64,000 bases of DNA from Nisaea denitrificans DSM 18348 (GCF_000426505.1 NZ_AUFM01000011.1:1426001-1490000), one strand, 5' to 3'. Shown: positions 1 to 8,984, counted from the first letter of the stretch. Numbers and translations: made by a program. Notes: generated by a model from the letters alone, not told the origin.

Positions 1-556
1 GCCGCTTCCGGGTCAGAGCGTCTGCGAGATCGGCTGCGGTACGGCGCGTAATCTGGTGAAAATGGCCCGGCGTTATCCGGACTGCCGGTATTTCGGCATC
101 GACGCCTCGGCGGAGATGCTGGAAACAGCAGAGACGTCCCTCCGCCGCGCGGGCCTTGAGGCGAAAGTGCGGCTCGGGCTTGCCTATGCGGAACAGTTCG
201 ATCCGGAGGCAACCTTCGATGAGGCGGACGGTTTCGACCACATCGTGTTTTCCTATTCGCTGTCCATGATCCCGCCCTGGCGGGACTCACTGGAGAGAGC
301 CATTTCCCTGCTCAGACCAGGCGGAACCCTGCATATCGTGGATTTCGGCGATCAGCGCGGCATGCCCGGTTGGTTCCGGCGACTGCTGTTCGCCTGGCTC
401 TCCTGGTTCCATGTCGAGCATCGCCCCGGCATCCGCCTCTGGGTCGAGCGCCAGGCGAAGATTGGAAATCTGACCGTCTCCGCCACATCTCTCGCCGGGC
501 ACTATGCCGATCTCTTCAGGCTGCGGAAGCCCGAGACCAGAGATACCCAGGCGTAA
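1..556 (+). CDS. Class I SAM-dependent methyltransferase, BtaB-like (5' end outside window)
   Basis: The reading frame is open from base 2, so the N-terminus lies upstream of the window. The SAM-binding motif I is visible at once as VCEIGCGTARNL, followed by the acidic strand-2 end FGIDAS and a motif II/III region SYSLSMIPPW and LLRPGGTLHIVDFGD. The SLSMIPPW block followed by VDFGDQ and a WF-rich helix resembles BtaB, which trimethylates diacylglyceryl-homoserine to make betaine lipid; that assignment is from memory of the family and the partner btaA is not in view. It converges on the response regulator 22 bp downstream. The methyltransferase fold is secure, the substrate is not. Confidence 0.75.
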   Translation, partial: PLPGQSVCEIGCGTARNLVKMARRYPDCRYFGIDASAEMLETAETSLRRAGLEAKVRLGLAYAEQFDPEATFDEADGFDHIVFSYSLSMIPPWRDSLERAISLLRPGGTLHIVDFGDQRGMPGWFRRLLFAWLSWFHVEHRPGIRLWVERQAKIGNLTVSATSLAGHYADLFRLRKPETRDTQA

Positions 557-578
557 AGTTCGCCGGAAAACAGGATTT

Positions 579-944
579 CTAGGAGAGCATCCGCTCGACG
601 GTAGTGATCAGGTTCGGCAGCTCGACCGGCTTCCGGATCGATTCATGAGCCCCGATCATACGGGCGTACTCCAGAACTTGAGAATTGCCCATCGACCCGC
701 CGGTGGACATGGCAATGATCTGAACTTCCGGATAGAGCGCGCGGATCTCCTTGATCGTCTCCATGCCTTCCTTGCCCGGCATGATGATATCGGAGATCAC
801 CATTTCGAAACGCGTGCGCAACATCAACTCCAGCGCCGCGTTTCCCTCTTCTGCGGTTTCCACGTCATGGCCTCGTTCCCGAAGCACTACCGACAGCAAA
901 TCCCTGAGAGATTTATCATCGTCCACGACAAGAATTGCGGACAT
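579..944 (-). CDS. Single-domain response regulator (CheY-like receiver)
   Basis: A stand-alone receiver domain of about 121 residues with no output domain. The acidic pocket (VVDDD near residues 6-10), the phospho-acceptor Asp in VISDIIMPG (about residue 52), the switch Thr in AMSTGG and the conserved Lys in RKP are all present. I chose the internal ATG at 944 rather than the one 12 bp upstream because a G-rich ribosome-binding site (GGGGGG) sits just before it. It should relay a phosphoryl group to a protein partner, but the neighbours do not reveal which kinase or target it serves. Confidence 0.85.
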   Translation of the reverse strand: MSAILVVDDDKSLRDLLSVVLRERGHDVETAEEGNAALELMLRTRFEMVISDIIMPGKEGMETIKEIRALYPEVQIIAMSTGGSMGNSQVLEYARMIGAHESIRKPVELPNLITTVERMLS

Positions 945-1055
945 CAGACCCCCCAAACGCCTCAGCGCTGGTCACTATTTAACAAACTATGGTCGAATAT
1001 TAGCAAAATCTCGCGTCAAGGTTAACGCTTATTCATCTTTTCGACGATAACAGGC

Positions 1056-1640
1056 TCAAACAGGAAGCGATTCCTCAACAACAGCACCGGTTTCTAAAGT
1101 GACGTAAATATGTTTCTGGAATTCAGGCAAATAGCGCGCTTCCGGATTTTTCCTCGGAACGATCTCCGCTGTTGCTCCGATGAGCCCGTGCACGGTCTGC
1201 CCATCGTCGGATAGCGGCAGCAAGATTCGCTCGCCATGAATCGGATCATCCGTTTCCGCATAGAGTCGCCCATAGATATATAATACCGCCGGGAAATCGA
1301 TGACATTTCGGTAGTAGCGATGAACCCGCGGATAATAGTCCGGGTCCGTATTGTCATCCAGATAGTGCTTGGAGAGTTTGTGGCCGAACCGTGTCGCCAC
1401 TTTCTCACCGGTCAACCTGTAGCGGAACCGATCTGCTTCCCGCTCATAGTCGCACAACCAGACACTCGACAGAATCTGTGCCAATTGGGACGGATCGATC
1501 CGATGCCGGCTCGGCGCCTGATCCGCGCCCTTGATCGTACGCCAATGATCCAGCAGGTTGCGCGTACTGTCGGTGCGCAACCTTCCTGCAATCTGGTCAA
1601 GTGCATCGCCAATTGGCGATCCCGAGTCTCCATAGGTCAT
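1056..1640 (-). CDS. PAS_5 domain protein (1 of 3 in the window)
   Basis: A 194-residue soluble protein dominated by one PAS-like domain of the PAS_5 type: an N-terminal helix with LLDHWRTIKG, then a strand region with FRYRLTGEKVATRFGHKLSKHYLDD, and LLPLSDDGQTVHGLIGA near the C-terminus. The same pattern (LW or HW helix, 'R.RLTG or R.RLVGT', G..L) recurs in the genes at 3515 and 15195. There is no attached kinase, cyclase or DNA-binding domain. PAS_5 proteins are abundant in Rhodospirillales and mostly uncharacterised; a sensory or ligand-binding role is an inference only. Confidence 0.75.
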   Translation of the reverse strand: MTYGDSGSPIGDALDQIAGRLRTDSTRNLLDHWRTIKGADQAPSRHRIDPSQLAQILSSVWLCDYEREADRFRYRLTGEKVATRFGHKLSKHYLDDNTDPDYYPRVHRYYRNVIDFPAVLYIYGRLYAETDDPIHGERILLPLSDDGQTVHGLIGATAEIVPRKNPEARYLPEFQKHIYVTLETGAVVEESLPV

Positions 1641-1823
1641 TTTTCTGACCGCTCCACCTGAACACGATAAAGCTATGGAAACCCGATAAAGGCCGCCACT
1701 TTCACCGCCGCATTAACTAGCCGGTCCTAGCACAAACTACCCCCGACGCACCATAAAGAGCAGCATTCGAAACGCGTAATTCACTACGTGTCGCAGAGTT
1801 TCCGAATGGATTGGCAGGATTAC

Positions 1824-2705
1824 TCAGCGCTCGAAGCCGATGCCACACCAATCTTCCCATAATTTGGCCAAGGCCGCGTAGTCCTGATCACCCATTCCTT
1901 TCGCTTCGGCAATTTCATAGGGTGTGTGAGAGGCCAGAGTCGCAAATAACGGAACACCGAGCTGTTGCGCGGTTTCGAGGGCCAGCACTGAATCCTTCCG
2001 CGCGTTGCTCACGGACATCCCGGCCGCGTAATTGCCGTCTTGCATCCGTTCCCCGACACGGTGGATCAGCGGCCTCAGCAGGCCTTCCTCCCGGTTCAGG
2101 ATTTCAACCAGCGTATCCGTCGGAATATCGAGCTTGCGTGACATGGCGAAAGCCTCGATCAGGACCACCATGACCGCATGCATGACGCCGTTATTGACGA
2201 CCTTCGTTCCCATCCCCGCCCCTACCGGACCGAGATCGAAGATGCGGCTGGCGATCCGGTCCAGGACCGGTTCTGCCGCCGCCTTATTTGCGTCTGTGCC
2301 GCCAAGGAAAAACGTGATTTCTCCAGCTGCCATGCTGGCAACACCGCCGGCGATCGCCGCATCGACGAAGCCTACGCCTACAGCCTCCAGTAGTGTCGCT
2401 GATTTTTGTGCCGTATCCGGGGTGACCGTGCTGGTCTCGATGACAAGGCCCGGAACGCGCGACCATGCGGCGATAGCACCGGCTACGGCCAGAGAAGCTT
2501 CCGGTTTGGGCAAAGACAGCAGCACGACGGGCGTGCGGCCATCGAGATCATCCAAACTCTCCACCACATCGACGCCGGCATCCTGCGCCAACTTGCAGCG
2601 TTCCTTGGAGCGGTCATATCCCAGCACCGGACCATGCTTCAGTAGCGCCGACGCGACCGCAAGGCCAGCGTTTCCAAGTCCGACTATCCCTGTTGCTTCC
2701 GACAT
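1824..2705 (-). CDS. NAD(P)-dependent oxidoreductase, 3-hydroxyisobutyrate dehydrogenase family
   Basis: A beta-hydroxyacid dehydrogenase-family enzyme of 293 residues. The N-terminal Rossmann fold begins GIVGLGNAGLA; a substrate-loop glycine motif (DAAIAGGVASMAAGEITFF) and the catalytic lysine region GTKVVNNG follow, then the all-helical C-terminal domain. An upstream ATG at 2717 exists, but the GGGGAAG between the two ATGs is a good ribosome-binding site for the one at 2705, which I prefer. The family oxidises hydroxyacids such as 3-hydroxyisobutyrate or tartronate semialdehyde; nothing nearby fixes the substrate. Confidence 0.85.
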   Translation of the reverse strand: MSEATGIVGLGNAGLAVASALLKHGPVLGYDRSKERCKLAQDAGVDVVESLDDLDGRTPVVLLSLPKPEASLAVAGAIAAWSRVPGLVIETSTVTPDTAQKSATLLEAVGVGFVDAAIAGGVASMAAGEITFFLGGTDANKAAAEPVLDRIASRIFDLGPVGAGMGTKVVNNGVMHAVMVVLIEAFAMSRKLDIPTDTLVEILNREEGLLRPLIHRVGERMQDGNYAAGMSVSNARKDSVLALETAQQLGVPLFATLASHTPYEIAEAKGMGDQDYAALAKLWEDWCGIGFER

Positions 2706-2798
2706 CGCTTCCCCCATTTATCGATTTTGCGATGAGGGTAGTCGAGCAGCAGAACGAAGGCGAGCGGGCTTAGGCCCGCAAATCAGAACTTCAGAATT

Positions 2799-3272
2799 TC
2801 ATTCAATAATCCGCGGCCAGTTCCGATCCGCTGATTGAATGTTCTTTGCAGCATCCTTCTCCCAACGAGTCTGAATCTCCGCATTGTAGTTGAGGTAGAG
2901 CTTGTCGTTGACGATCCTCCAATTCTGGGGATCTCCCTTGGCTGTGCTCCCTTGCGCCACGGCCCACGCACAATAACCGCCATATTGCGGTGCATAATGC
3001 TCGGGGTTCTGACGGAATGCCTCACGGTTTTCCGCAGAGGCAAAGCGCCACTCGGCCCCCTTGTACTCGAGCGTATAGTCGGCCGTGCCTTCGACCGGCC
3101 GCCCTTCCTTGAAATAGGCGACGGGATCGTACCCATTCACGGCAAGATTGGAGAGGAAGCCTGTATAAACCGGGGCCTCCCCTGCTCCGGCCGGCGCCGG
3201 GGTCAGCAACAGCATTCCGGTCACAATCCCGGCGGCGACCAATCCGGAACGCAAAACCAGACGTAGCGACAT
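2799..3272 (-). CDS. Secreted YHS-domain protein
   Basis: A 157-residue exported protein. The N-terminus is a clear signal peptide (hydrophobic core after LVLRSG, cleavage near PAGAGEA). The mature part carries a YHS domain: VNGYDPVAYF, a WRFAS strand, and YCAWAVAQG. YHS domains often bind metal and occur in periplasmic proteins of alphaproteobacteria, but the function of this subfamily is not established. The ATG at 3272 has a near-ideal GGAGGT five bases upstream, so the TTG one codon earlier is rejected. Confidence 0.8.
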   Translation of the reverse strand: MSLRLVLRSGLVAAGIVTGMLLLTPAPAGAGEAPVYTGFLSNLAVNGYDPVAYFKEGRPVEGTADYTLEYKGAEWRFASAENREAFRQNPEHYAPQYGGYCAWAVAQGSTAKGDPQNWRIVNDKLYLNYNAEIQTRWEKDAAKNIQSADRNWPRIIE

Positions 3273-3514
3273 CAAGCACCTCCAATGCTGGATTTCTGAT
3301 AACCGCTATTTTGCCACGATTGCCGGTCCGAATGCCTTCAAACCCCGATCACATTGCTGCGACACAGACATGCAGAGAGCCACGCAACCGCCTCAAAAAC
3401 ATCATTCTGCGCCTGAGGATAGAGTTACCGTTAAAATTGATTCATACTGGTGCTGTTCCGGATAAACTCTCTCATCCGGATCTTCCAAAGAGCGAAATCA
3501 ACCATCCAGTTGGC

Positions 3515-4129
3515 ATGAAAAAGACTATGGATTTACAGAATATCGCTCCGGACTTTTCGATGGATGACCTCGCCAGCGATGCACAACGCGCCATGTATGA
3601 GTACTGGCAGATCGCGCGAGGCAACGCCGCCCTGCCTCCAAAATCAACGCTCGACCCCGTGGAGTTGCCTCGCCGGAGCCTGCCATCGCTTGCTGTGATG
3701 GAACCGATAGACGGTAACGATTTCCGGGTCAGAATCGTCGGCACCGGCGTCCATTCCGCGGTTGGAAGGGACATTACCGGCCAAAGGGTCAGCCAGATCG
3801 ACGGTGCGGAAAGTGCTTTGGATCGTCTGCGCCAGTGCCGCGACGCGGAAGCCATGTATTATGCCAGCGGCCCCGCAACCTGGGCCAGCGGGCCGCAAAA
3901 ATACTTTACGTCTCTCATGCTGCCGTTCGGTTCACCCGGGCATATTGAGCGCATTTTGATTGTGCTCCAGTTCACGCATCACTCACCTGCGAGCCTCTCC
4001 AGGCCCCCGCTTGAGATATCGATGCAGCAAAGCGGAATTGAGACGAGAGGAGCTGCAGCCGGACGCAGCTCCTCTCGCGAAGCTCAGGACGAAACGCCGA
4101 ACGCTTCGATCAGGCTTCTAGCAACCTGA
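3515..4129 (+). CDS. PAS_5 domain protein (2 of 3)
   Basis: About 204 residues. After a short N-terminal segment comes the PAS_5 pattern: AMYEYWQIARGN, PRRSLPSLAVMEPIDGNDF, VRIVGTGVHSAVGRDITGQRVSQID and a strand pair ending in LILIVLQF-like sequence. The C-terminal 50 residues are Ser/Arg-rich and look disordered. The frame is open for 68 codons upstream, but that part has no family resemblance, so I start at the ATG at 3515; an ATG at 3527 is also possible. Its 3' end overlaps the convergent metallo-hydrolase gene by 12 bp. Confidence 0.65.
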   Translation: MKKTMDLQNIAPDFSMDDLASDAQRAMYEYWQIARGNAALPPKSTLDPVELPRRSLPSLAVMEPIDGNDFRVRIVGTGVHSAVGRDITGQRVSQIDGAESALDRLRQCRDAEAMYYASGPATWASGPQKYFTSLMLPFGSPGHIERILIVLQFTHHSPASLSRPPLEISMQQSGIETRGAAAGRSSSREAQDETPNASIRLLAT

Positions 4130-5089
4130 TGTGCATATTCCGGCACCGTCGAAGGCCATGACCTTGCCACTGAGCGGCACATGCGCCGAAACCTTCACCG
4201 CCTTGATGAAAGCCTCCGTCTTGGTGCCCGCAATAACCTTGCCGCCCTTGGTGCCTATCTCATTCGCGTGCGAGGGAATCACGGAAACCGGCTTGATCAG
4301 CTCATTCACGACAAAAGCCGCCTCGGTCGGGCCGGTGGTGAAAGTATCACCGATGTTCATCACCACAAGCTCCGCACCGTACTGCTCGCCGACCACGGTA
4401 CGTTGCTCCGCTGTCACGCCGGTATCGCCGGAGAGATATACGACAAGGCCATTGCTGAAAGTCAGCACATAGCCGGTCGGCGGACCGGCATAGGCCGTCA
4501 GACCCGACTCATTCAGCAGTTTTCCGAGTTGCCCACCGATAAAGGCGCCTGCCACCCCATTGGAATGAACAGCCGGCACGGTCGTGATTGTGACCCCGCC
4601 AACCTTGCGGGATGCACCAAAGCGGACGAGCTGGGACTTTTTCGGATCGCCGCCAAGAGCCTTCAGCTTGCTCGCGAAAAATCTCGGCATCTCGCTGCCG
4701 GTGACAATCAGCGCGGATTTATCGAGCGCGATGTTCACGCTGTTGGTGTTCGGTGCATCCACTTTCGTCATGGCCGGCGCACCGCATTCCCCGGCGTTGA
4801 CCGCATCGATATGACGGTCACCCACATGGTCTCCGTGCATATGGCTGACCAGCAACGCATCCACTTTACCGAGACGCGGATCACCTGCTCCGGCAACCGT
4901 GCGCCCCGCATCGTAAAGAATGCGCGTGCCATCCGGATCTTCGAACATCATCGCCCGGTCGAAACGGCAGAATTCACCGTCGTGACTGCCAAGCGGCGTT
5001 ACGCTCACGGTCTGCGCTTCGGCAGCCCCTGTCGAGAAGGCCAGACTTCCAACTAGAGCAACTGCCAGTCCTATGGATCTCACAAGCAC
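4118..5089 (-). CDS. Secreted MBL-fold metallo-hydrolase
   Basis: A periplasmic metallo-beta-lactamase-fold protein of about 323 residues. A signal peptide (SIGLAVALVGSLAFSTGAAEA) leads into the fold; the zinc-binding SHMHGDHVGD motif is intact and later metal ligands are plausible in VYLSGDTG and VIPSHANE. The start is a GTG at 5089, chosen because GGGAGGT lies four bases upstream and the signal peptide begins there; forty more upstream codons are open but unlike a signal sequence. The fold predicts hydrolysis of an unknown substrate; the layout recalls the UlaG/lactonase-type branch rather than true beta-lactamases. Confidence 0.8.
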   Translation of the reverse strand: MLVRSIGLAVALVGSLAFSTGAAEAQTVSVTPLGSHDGEFCRFDRAMMFEDPDGTRILYDAGRTVAGAGDPRLGKVDALLVSHMHGDHVGDRHIDAVNAGECGAPAMTKVDAPNTNSVNIALDKSALIVTGSEMPRFFASKLKALGGDPKKSQLVRFGASRKVGGVTITTVPAVHSNGVAGAFIGGQLGKLLNESGLTAYAGPPTGYVLTFSNGLVVYLSGDTGVTAEQRTVVGEQYGAELVVMNIGDTFTTGPTEAAFVVNELIKPVSVIPSHANEIGTKGGKVIAGTKTEAFIKAVKVSAHVPLSGKVMAFDGAGICTSGC

Positions 5090-5308
5090 TGTTACCTCCC
5101 TCGGGATAATATCTGAATCTGTGCTGCATTTCGCACCATCCCGACACGAAACGACACAAAGAGCATTCAACCATTCCTGACGACATCCGGGACCCTGGTT
5201 TTCACGCACCGAAATGCGATCATCACATGGTTGCCTCTGAAGAGACGCGGCCTATTTCGCTCTCGTGGAGCGATACCAGTGAGCTCGGTAACGCTGCGGA
5301 TACGCCCG

Positions 5309-5692
5309 ATGGAAGCAATTGAGAATGCAGCAATCATCTCTGTTGGCAGAGCCTCCGGCTTTGCCGCGCTAGCGATCATCTGCATTGTCATGAGTCTGAG
5401 CTACGAGCCGATCGTCGCCGCGCGCGCCGGCTGCATCCTCTGCCTGATCGTTGCCGCCATCCTGTTTCACTACGCGATGCGCGCACCGTCGCGCCCCTAC
5501 CGGCAGACGGAACTCTGGATCATTCTCGCCAAGGAAGACCGGCCGCCAAAGCTGGTTGCGCAACGGATTATTGGCGAAATCCTGCACCAGACCTATCGGA
5601 AGTTTGGCCAATACGCAGTCATTTCCGCCCTGATTTTCATGGCCCTCTCGCTCATCCTGCTACCATTCCCAGATTTCCGGCTCGGCGGCTGA
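5309..5692 (+). CDS. Small membrane protein of unknown function
   Basis: A 127-residue protein with three hydrophobic segments: roughly residues 13-30 (FAALAIICIVMSL), 35-55 (GCILCLIVAAILFHYAM) and 105-120 (VISALIFMALSLILL). The middle is polar, with KEDRPPK. I do not recognise a family. The ATG at 5309 begins the first membrane segment; the longer open frame from 5231 would add an Arg-rich extension. It sits just upstream of the inverted repeat that precedes the ArsR gene. Confidence 0.55.
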   Translation: MEAIENAAIISVGRASGFAALAIICIVMSLSYEPIVAARAGCILCLIVAAILFHYAMRAPSRPYRQTELWIILAKEDRPPKLVAQRIIGEILHQTYRKFGQYAVISALIFMALSLILLPFPDFRLGG

Positions 5693-5704
5693 CCCGCACG
5701 CTTA

Positions 5705-5762
5705 GTGAACTGACTGGTTGACTGATAAGGGCGCACATCATACAGTCAACCAATCAGTTCAC
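5705..5762. promoter_or_regulatory. Large inverted repeat upstream of arsR-type gene, probable operator
   Basis: Two 20-bp arms face each other: GTGAACTGACTGGTTGACTG at 5705-5724 and its reverse complement at 5743-5762, with one mismatch in 20. The spacer is 18 bp, so arm centres are 38 bp apart. The element ends 15 bp before the ATG of the ArsR-family gene, where an autoregulatory operator is expected. Inference: two dimers of the regulator may bind, one per arm. A transcribed hairpin is the alternative. Confidence 0.6.
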
Positions 5763-5777
5763 CAATGGACGCGGGCC

Positions 5778-6092
5778 ATGCCAGCACTCGATCAAACTTT
5801 CGCCGCCCTTTCGGACGAAACACGCCGGGCAATTCTTGCGCGCCTGCATGAGGGAGAGGCCGCACTGTCCGAAGTCGCGCAACCGTTCGACATGTCCCAG
5901 ACGGCCGTCTCCAAACATGTCCGTGTGCTTTCCGATGCTGGGCTTGTCACCGTCCGCAAACGCGGCCGGACCCGCTATTGCGCCCTCAATGCCGGGCCCA
6001 TGAAAGACGCGGCTGCCTGGCTGAACACCTACAAGCAGTTCTGGGAGGATGGCTTCAAAAGCCTCGCCCGTTTCCTGGAGGAAGAGAAATGA
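5778..6092 (+). CDS. ArsR-family transcriptional regulator
   Basis: A 104-residue winged-helix repressor: FAALSDETRRAILARL, then the helix-turn-helix VAQPFDMSQTAVSKHVRVLSDAGLV and the wing VRKRGRTRYCAL. The cysteine metal motif of classical arsenic sensors is missing, so it belongs to the metal-independent branch that is usually paired with AHSA1 genes. It starts at 5778; an upstream TTG would run through the inverted repeat. The stop overlaps the start of the AHSA1 gene (ATGA), indicating translational coupling. It is likely self-regulated through the repeat at 5705-5762. Confidence 0.88.
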   Translation: MPALDQTFAALSDETRRAILARLHEGEAALSEVAQPFDMSQTAVSKHVRVLSDAGLVTVRKRGRTRYCALNAGPMKDAAAWLNTYKQFWEDGFKSLARFLEEEK

Positions 6093-6586
6093 CATTCGCC
6101 TATCTGAAATCACCGCACGGTGCCGATCCGATCATTGTCGAAGGCACTTTCCCGGCATCCCCCGAACGGATTTTCCGGGCCTTCACCACGCCGGAAGACC
6201 TGGTTCAGTGGTTCGGTAACCACGCACTGGAAAAGGCGGAGGTCGATCTCAGGGTCGGCGGGAGCTGGACGTTCACCTTCGCGGAGAAAGACGGCGCGCG
6301 CGATATTCTGCATGGACAGTATGAGGAGATAGATCCGGGTCGGATCCTTGTCTTCAGCTGGCGCCATCACAAGGAGACGGCGGCAGGAAAAGGAGAGAAC
6401 TCCCCCGCATCCGAGATTGCCGTGTATTTCACGGCGGTGGAAGGCGGCACCCGTGTCCGGTTGATCCATTCGATGGTGGAAAGCGAAAGCTCGCGGCTCA
6501 ATATCTGCGGCGGTTGGGACGCCTGCTTCGGCGATCTTGAGCGGATATTGCAGAGTGATTCACCGGCTGCGGCGGCCACAGCCTGA
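6089..6586 (+). CDS. SRPBCC / AHSA1-domain protein
   Basis: A 165-residue START-like (SRPBCC) protein with the AHSA1 signature: FPASPERIFRAFTTPEDLVQWFG near the N-terminus, VGGSWTFTF, LVFSWRH, and the C-terminal GGWDACFGDLERIL helix. These helix-grip proteins bind small hydrophobic ligands. The gene overlaps the ArsR gene by 4 bp and forms the common ArsR-AHSA1 two-gene operon. The ligand and the physiological role of such pairs are generally unknown. Confidence 0.85.
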   Translation: MTFAYLKSPHGADPIIVEGTFPASPERIFRAFTTPEDLVQWFGNHALEKAEVDLRVGGSWTFTFAEKDGARDILHGQYEEIDPGRILVFSWRHHKETAAGKGENSPASEIAVYFTAVEGGTRVRLIHSMVESESSRLNICGGWDACFGDLERILQSDSPAAAATA

Positions 6587-6668
6587 TACCCGGAGCCTGC
6601 CCCCTCGCCGCCTTCCGCTGCCGGAGCTAAGGACACAGGCAGCGGAGGGCAAAGGATTGCCAGTTGCT

Positions 6669-7892
6669 TCAGGCGTTCGCGATGGTCTTCGGAACGCCGA
6701 ACTCCTCCCGGCAGACTTCCGCTAGCGCGGCAATGCCCTTCCGGATCGTCTCGATCGGAGGGTTGGCGTAACAGATCCTGATCGCCCTCTTCGCTCCCGG
6801 CCCCTCGATAGACCATTCGGCCCCCGGATTGATCTGGATGCCATGCTTGGCGGCCTCTGCTGCGAGGCGCGACGTATCGACCTCGGCCGGCAGTTTGACC
6901 CAAAGGAAGATGCCGCCTGGCGGCGTCTCGAATTCCGCCACGGTGCCGAAATTCTTCTCCATCGCCTCGATCAGCACCTCACATTTCTGCTTCAGCACCT
7001 TGTTCAGCCCTGCGACATGGTTTTCAAAGTGCGCGCTGCAGAACTCGGCCAGCACCATCTGCTCAAGCGAGCCGGAACCTGCATCGGTCTTGCAGGACAA
7101 CAGGCGCGCCATGAATGGCCAAGGGGCGACGATGAAACCAACGCGGAGTGCCGGGGCAATGGATTTCGAGAAGGAGCCGACAAAGACTACCCGTCCACTC
7201 TTATCCAGCGCATGCAGCGCCAGCGGGCGTTTTCCGTCCCAGATCAGGTCCGAGTAACACTCGTCCTCAATCACGGCAACATCGTATTGCTCGGCCAGCC
7301 GCAGCAGCTCCTCGCGGCGCTCCAGAGGCATGATTGAGGCGGTCGGGTTCTGTATCGTCGGGATGACATAGATGAATTTCGGCTTTGTCCCCTCGGCCTC
7401 CAGTTTCGCCAGAGTGTCCGCGAGATGGTCCATCCGCATGCCCTGCTCATCAAGTTTGATGCCGAGCGGCGTGACGCCCAGGCGCTGGAACCGGGTCAGG
7501 CACCCGCCATAGGTTGCCTCCTCGATCAGCACCGTGTCCCCCGGCGCCAGCATCACCTCATTAATAAGATCAAGGCCCTGCAAAGAGCCGGACGTCAGCA
7601 GCACATCATCCGCCGTGCAGGTCATCCCGGCATCGCGCCCGAGTTTTCCGGCGAGGAACTCACGGAGCGGACGATAGCCCTGAGGGCCGCTTTCCAGACT
7701 GTAGGTGGCGAGTGTCGTTCCCTCGCGCTGCAGAACACGTGTCGCAGCTTCAACCAGTGCATCAGTTGGAATGCTCTCCGGCGCGTTGTGACCGCCGACA
7801 AAATTGAAGTCCGGAAAACCGTTCCAGCGCCCTGCCGGTGCCGGTAGGTCTTGCCGCACCACGGCTTCAAAATCAAACTCCTGCGATGCCAT
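6669..7892 (-). CDS. PLP-dependent aminotransferase, class I/II (2-aminoadipate transaminase-like)
   Basis: A 407-residue fold-type I aminotransferase of the LysN/MocR-aminotransferase type. Visible are YSLESGPQGYRPLREFLA, LLTSGSLQGLDLI, IPTIQNPTASIM (substrate/PLP contacts), VIEDECYSDL, and the PLP lysine in GSFSKSIAPALRVG; the C-terminal Arg is in RAIRICYAN. There is no N-terminal GntR domain, so it is an enzyme and not a MocR regulator. A GGGGAAG ribosome-binding site precedes the ATG. The preferred amino acid cannot be read from the sequence. Confidence 0.88.
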   Translation of the reverse strand: MASQEFDFEAVVRQDLPAPAGRWNGFPDFNFVGGHNAPESIPTDALVEAATRVLQREGTTLATYSLESGPQGYRPLREFLAGKLGRDAGMTCTADDVLLTSGSLQGLDLINEVMLAPGDTVLIEEATYGGCLTRFQRLGVTPLGIKLDEQGMRMDHLADTLAKLEAEGTKPKFIYVIPTIQNPTASIMPLERREELLRLAEQYDVAVIEDECYSDLIWDGKRPLALHALDKSGRVVFVGSFSKSIAPALRVGFIVAPWPFMARLLSCKTDAGSGSLEQMVLAEFCSAHFENHVAGLNKVLKQKCEVLIEAMEKNFGTVAEFETPPGGIFLWVKLPAEVDTSRLAAEAAKHGIQINPGAEWSIEGPGAKRAIRICYANPPIETIRKGIAALAEVCREEFGVPKTIANA

Positions 7893-7983
7893 CGCACTTC
7901 CCCACCTGATGATTCCCCAATTGGAAAGCAGCGTGGCCGGGATCAGCGGTCAGGACAAGGTCCGGACGCACGAACGACGTGCA

Positions 7984-8838
7984 CTAGTGACGTTCCAGTT
8001 TCCGAAGATATGCCTCGCCGAAGCGGGTGCCGAGCATGGCATCGCGGGTCAACAGCGCCCGCAGCGCGACATCGAAAGAACTGTATACGTCGTGCAGGAT
8101 CAGCGCGATTTTCAGCAACTGCACCGGGTTCAAGAGATCGAAGCGGGTGAAATCCCGAATGAAGATCGCATCCGCCCATACGGACTGGCTGAGACCTGCG
8201 TAAGGATTGTTATCGACAATAAGCGGCTTCACCACCCGGCTGACCGGCTGGACGAAGCGGTGGAGCATGAACCCATGCTCCCGCAAGAACAGATCGACGT
8301 CGGAGAACAGTGGTTGGTTCTCGTACATCTGCATGAATTCGACTTCCGACTGGATAATCAGGCAGTTTGCGAGTTTGTCGGTTCCGTTCCGGAATACCTC
8401 CAACTCCGCCCCCTGAATGTCGATCTTCAGAAAGTCGAGATTATCGATCTCGGCGACATCATCCAGACGGACTGTCTGGATCGTCTCCCGGCCGATGACC
8501 TGGCCCCACTCGTCAAAGCCGTGAAAGCAACTCAACACCGCCGGGTTGGGCTCCAGCAAGGAGGTCATCCCCGGCGCTTTGCAGATCCTCAAGGTCTGCT
8601 CGGTTCCATCATAAACCGCATGGGGTAGATAGGTTTCATGCGCGCTTTTCCGCGCCTGAAGCTCGGCCAGCGCATCCCGGTTAGGCTCGAACCCAACGAG
8701 CCGCACCTTCCCCGCTTCCAGAAGATCCTGGTACGGCGGGCGGCCATCGACCGCGATCGGGTTGGCGCCGATATCGACGACATCAATCGTCACGTCTATA
8801 TCGAGCATTTCCGTCAGAGACGGTCGTTCAGCACTCAT
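7984..8838 (-). CDS. FkbM-family methyltransferase
   Basis: A 284-residue protein with the FkbM pattern: IDVVDIGANPI (SAM motif I), VGFEPNRDALAEL, and the characteristic FLKIDIQGAELEVFRNG. FkbM-type enzymes O-methylate sugars or polyketide-like hydroxyls; flanking genes give no substrate. The ATG at 8838 has GGGGGA five bases upstream; the 23 further in-frame codons lack family similarity. Confidence 0.85.
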   Translation of the reverse strand: MSAERPSLTEMLDIDVTIDVVDIGANPIAVDGRPPYQDLLEAGKVRLVGFEPNRDALAELQARKSAHETYLPHAVYDGTEQTLRICKAPGMTSLLEPNPAVLSCFHGFDEWGQVIGRETIQTVRLDDVAEIDNLDFLKIDIQGAELEVFRNGTDKLANCLIIQSEVEFMQMYENQPLFSDVDLFLREHGFMLHRFVQPVSRVVKPLIVDNNPYAGLSQSVWADAIFIRDFTRFDLLNPVQLLKIALILHDVYSSFDVALRALLTRDAMLGTRFGEAYLRKLERH

Positions 8839-8934
8839 TTTTCCCCCGCGAGGAAACACATAACCGGATAGAGACGGAAAGCTCGCATCTCCGCTCGGGT
8901 CCGGCAACAGAAAGCCATATCCCTGACATGCAAA

Positions 8935-8960
8935 CGGCGCCCCTTTTGCCAGAGGCGCCG
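8935..8960 (-). terminator. Hairpin downstream of the M20 gene
   Basis: CGGCGCC at 8935-8941 and GGCGCCG at 8954-8960 form a 7-bp GC stem with a 12-base loop, 25 bp after the stop of the minus-strand M20 gene. There is no long U-tract after it, so termination is likely but not certain. Confidence 0.45.
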
Positions 8961-8984
8961 CAGAGATAATTCGTCGTTTGCGGA

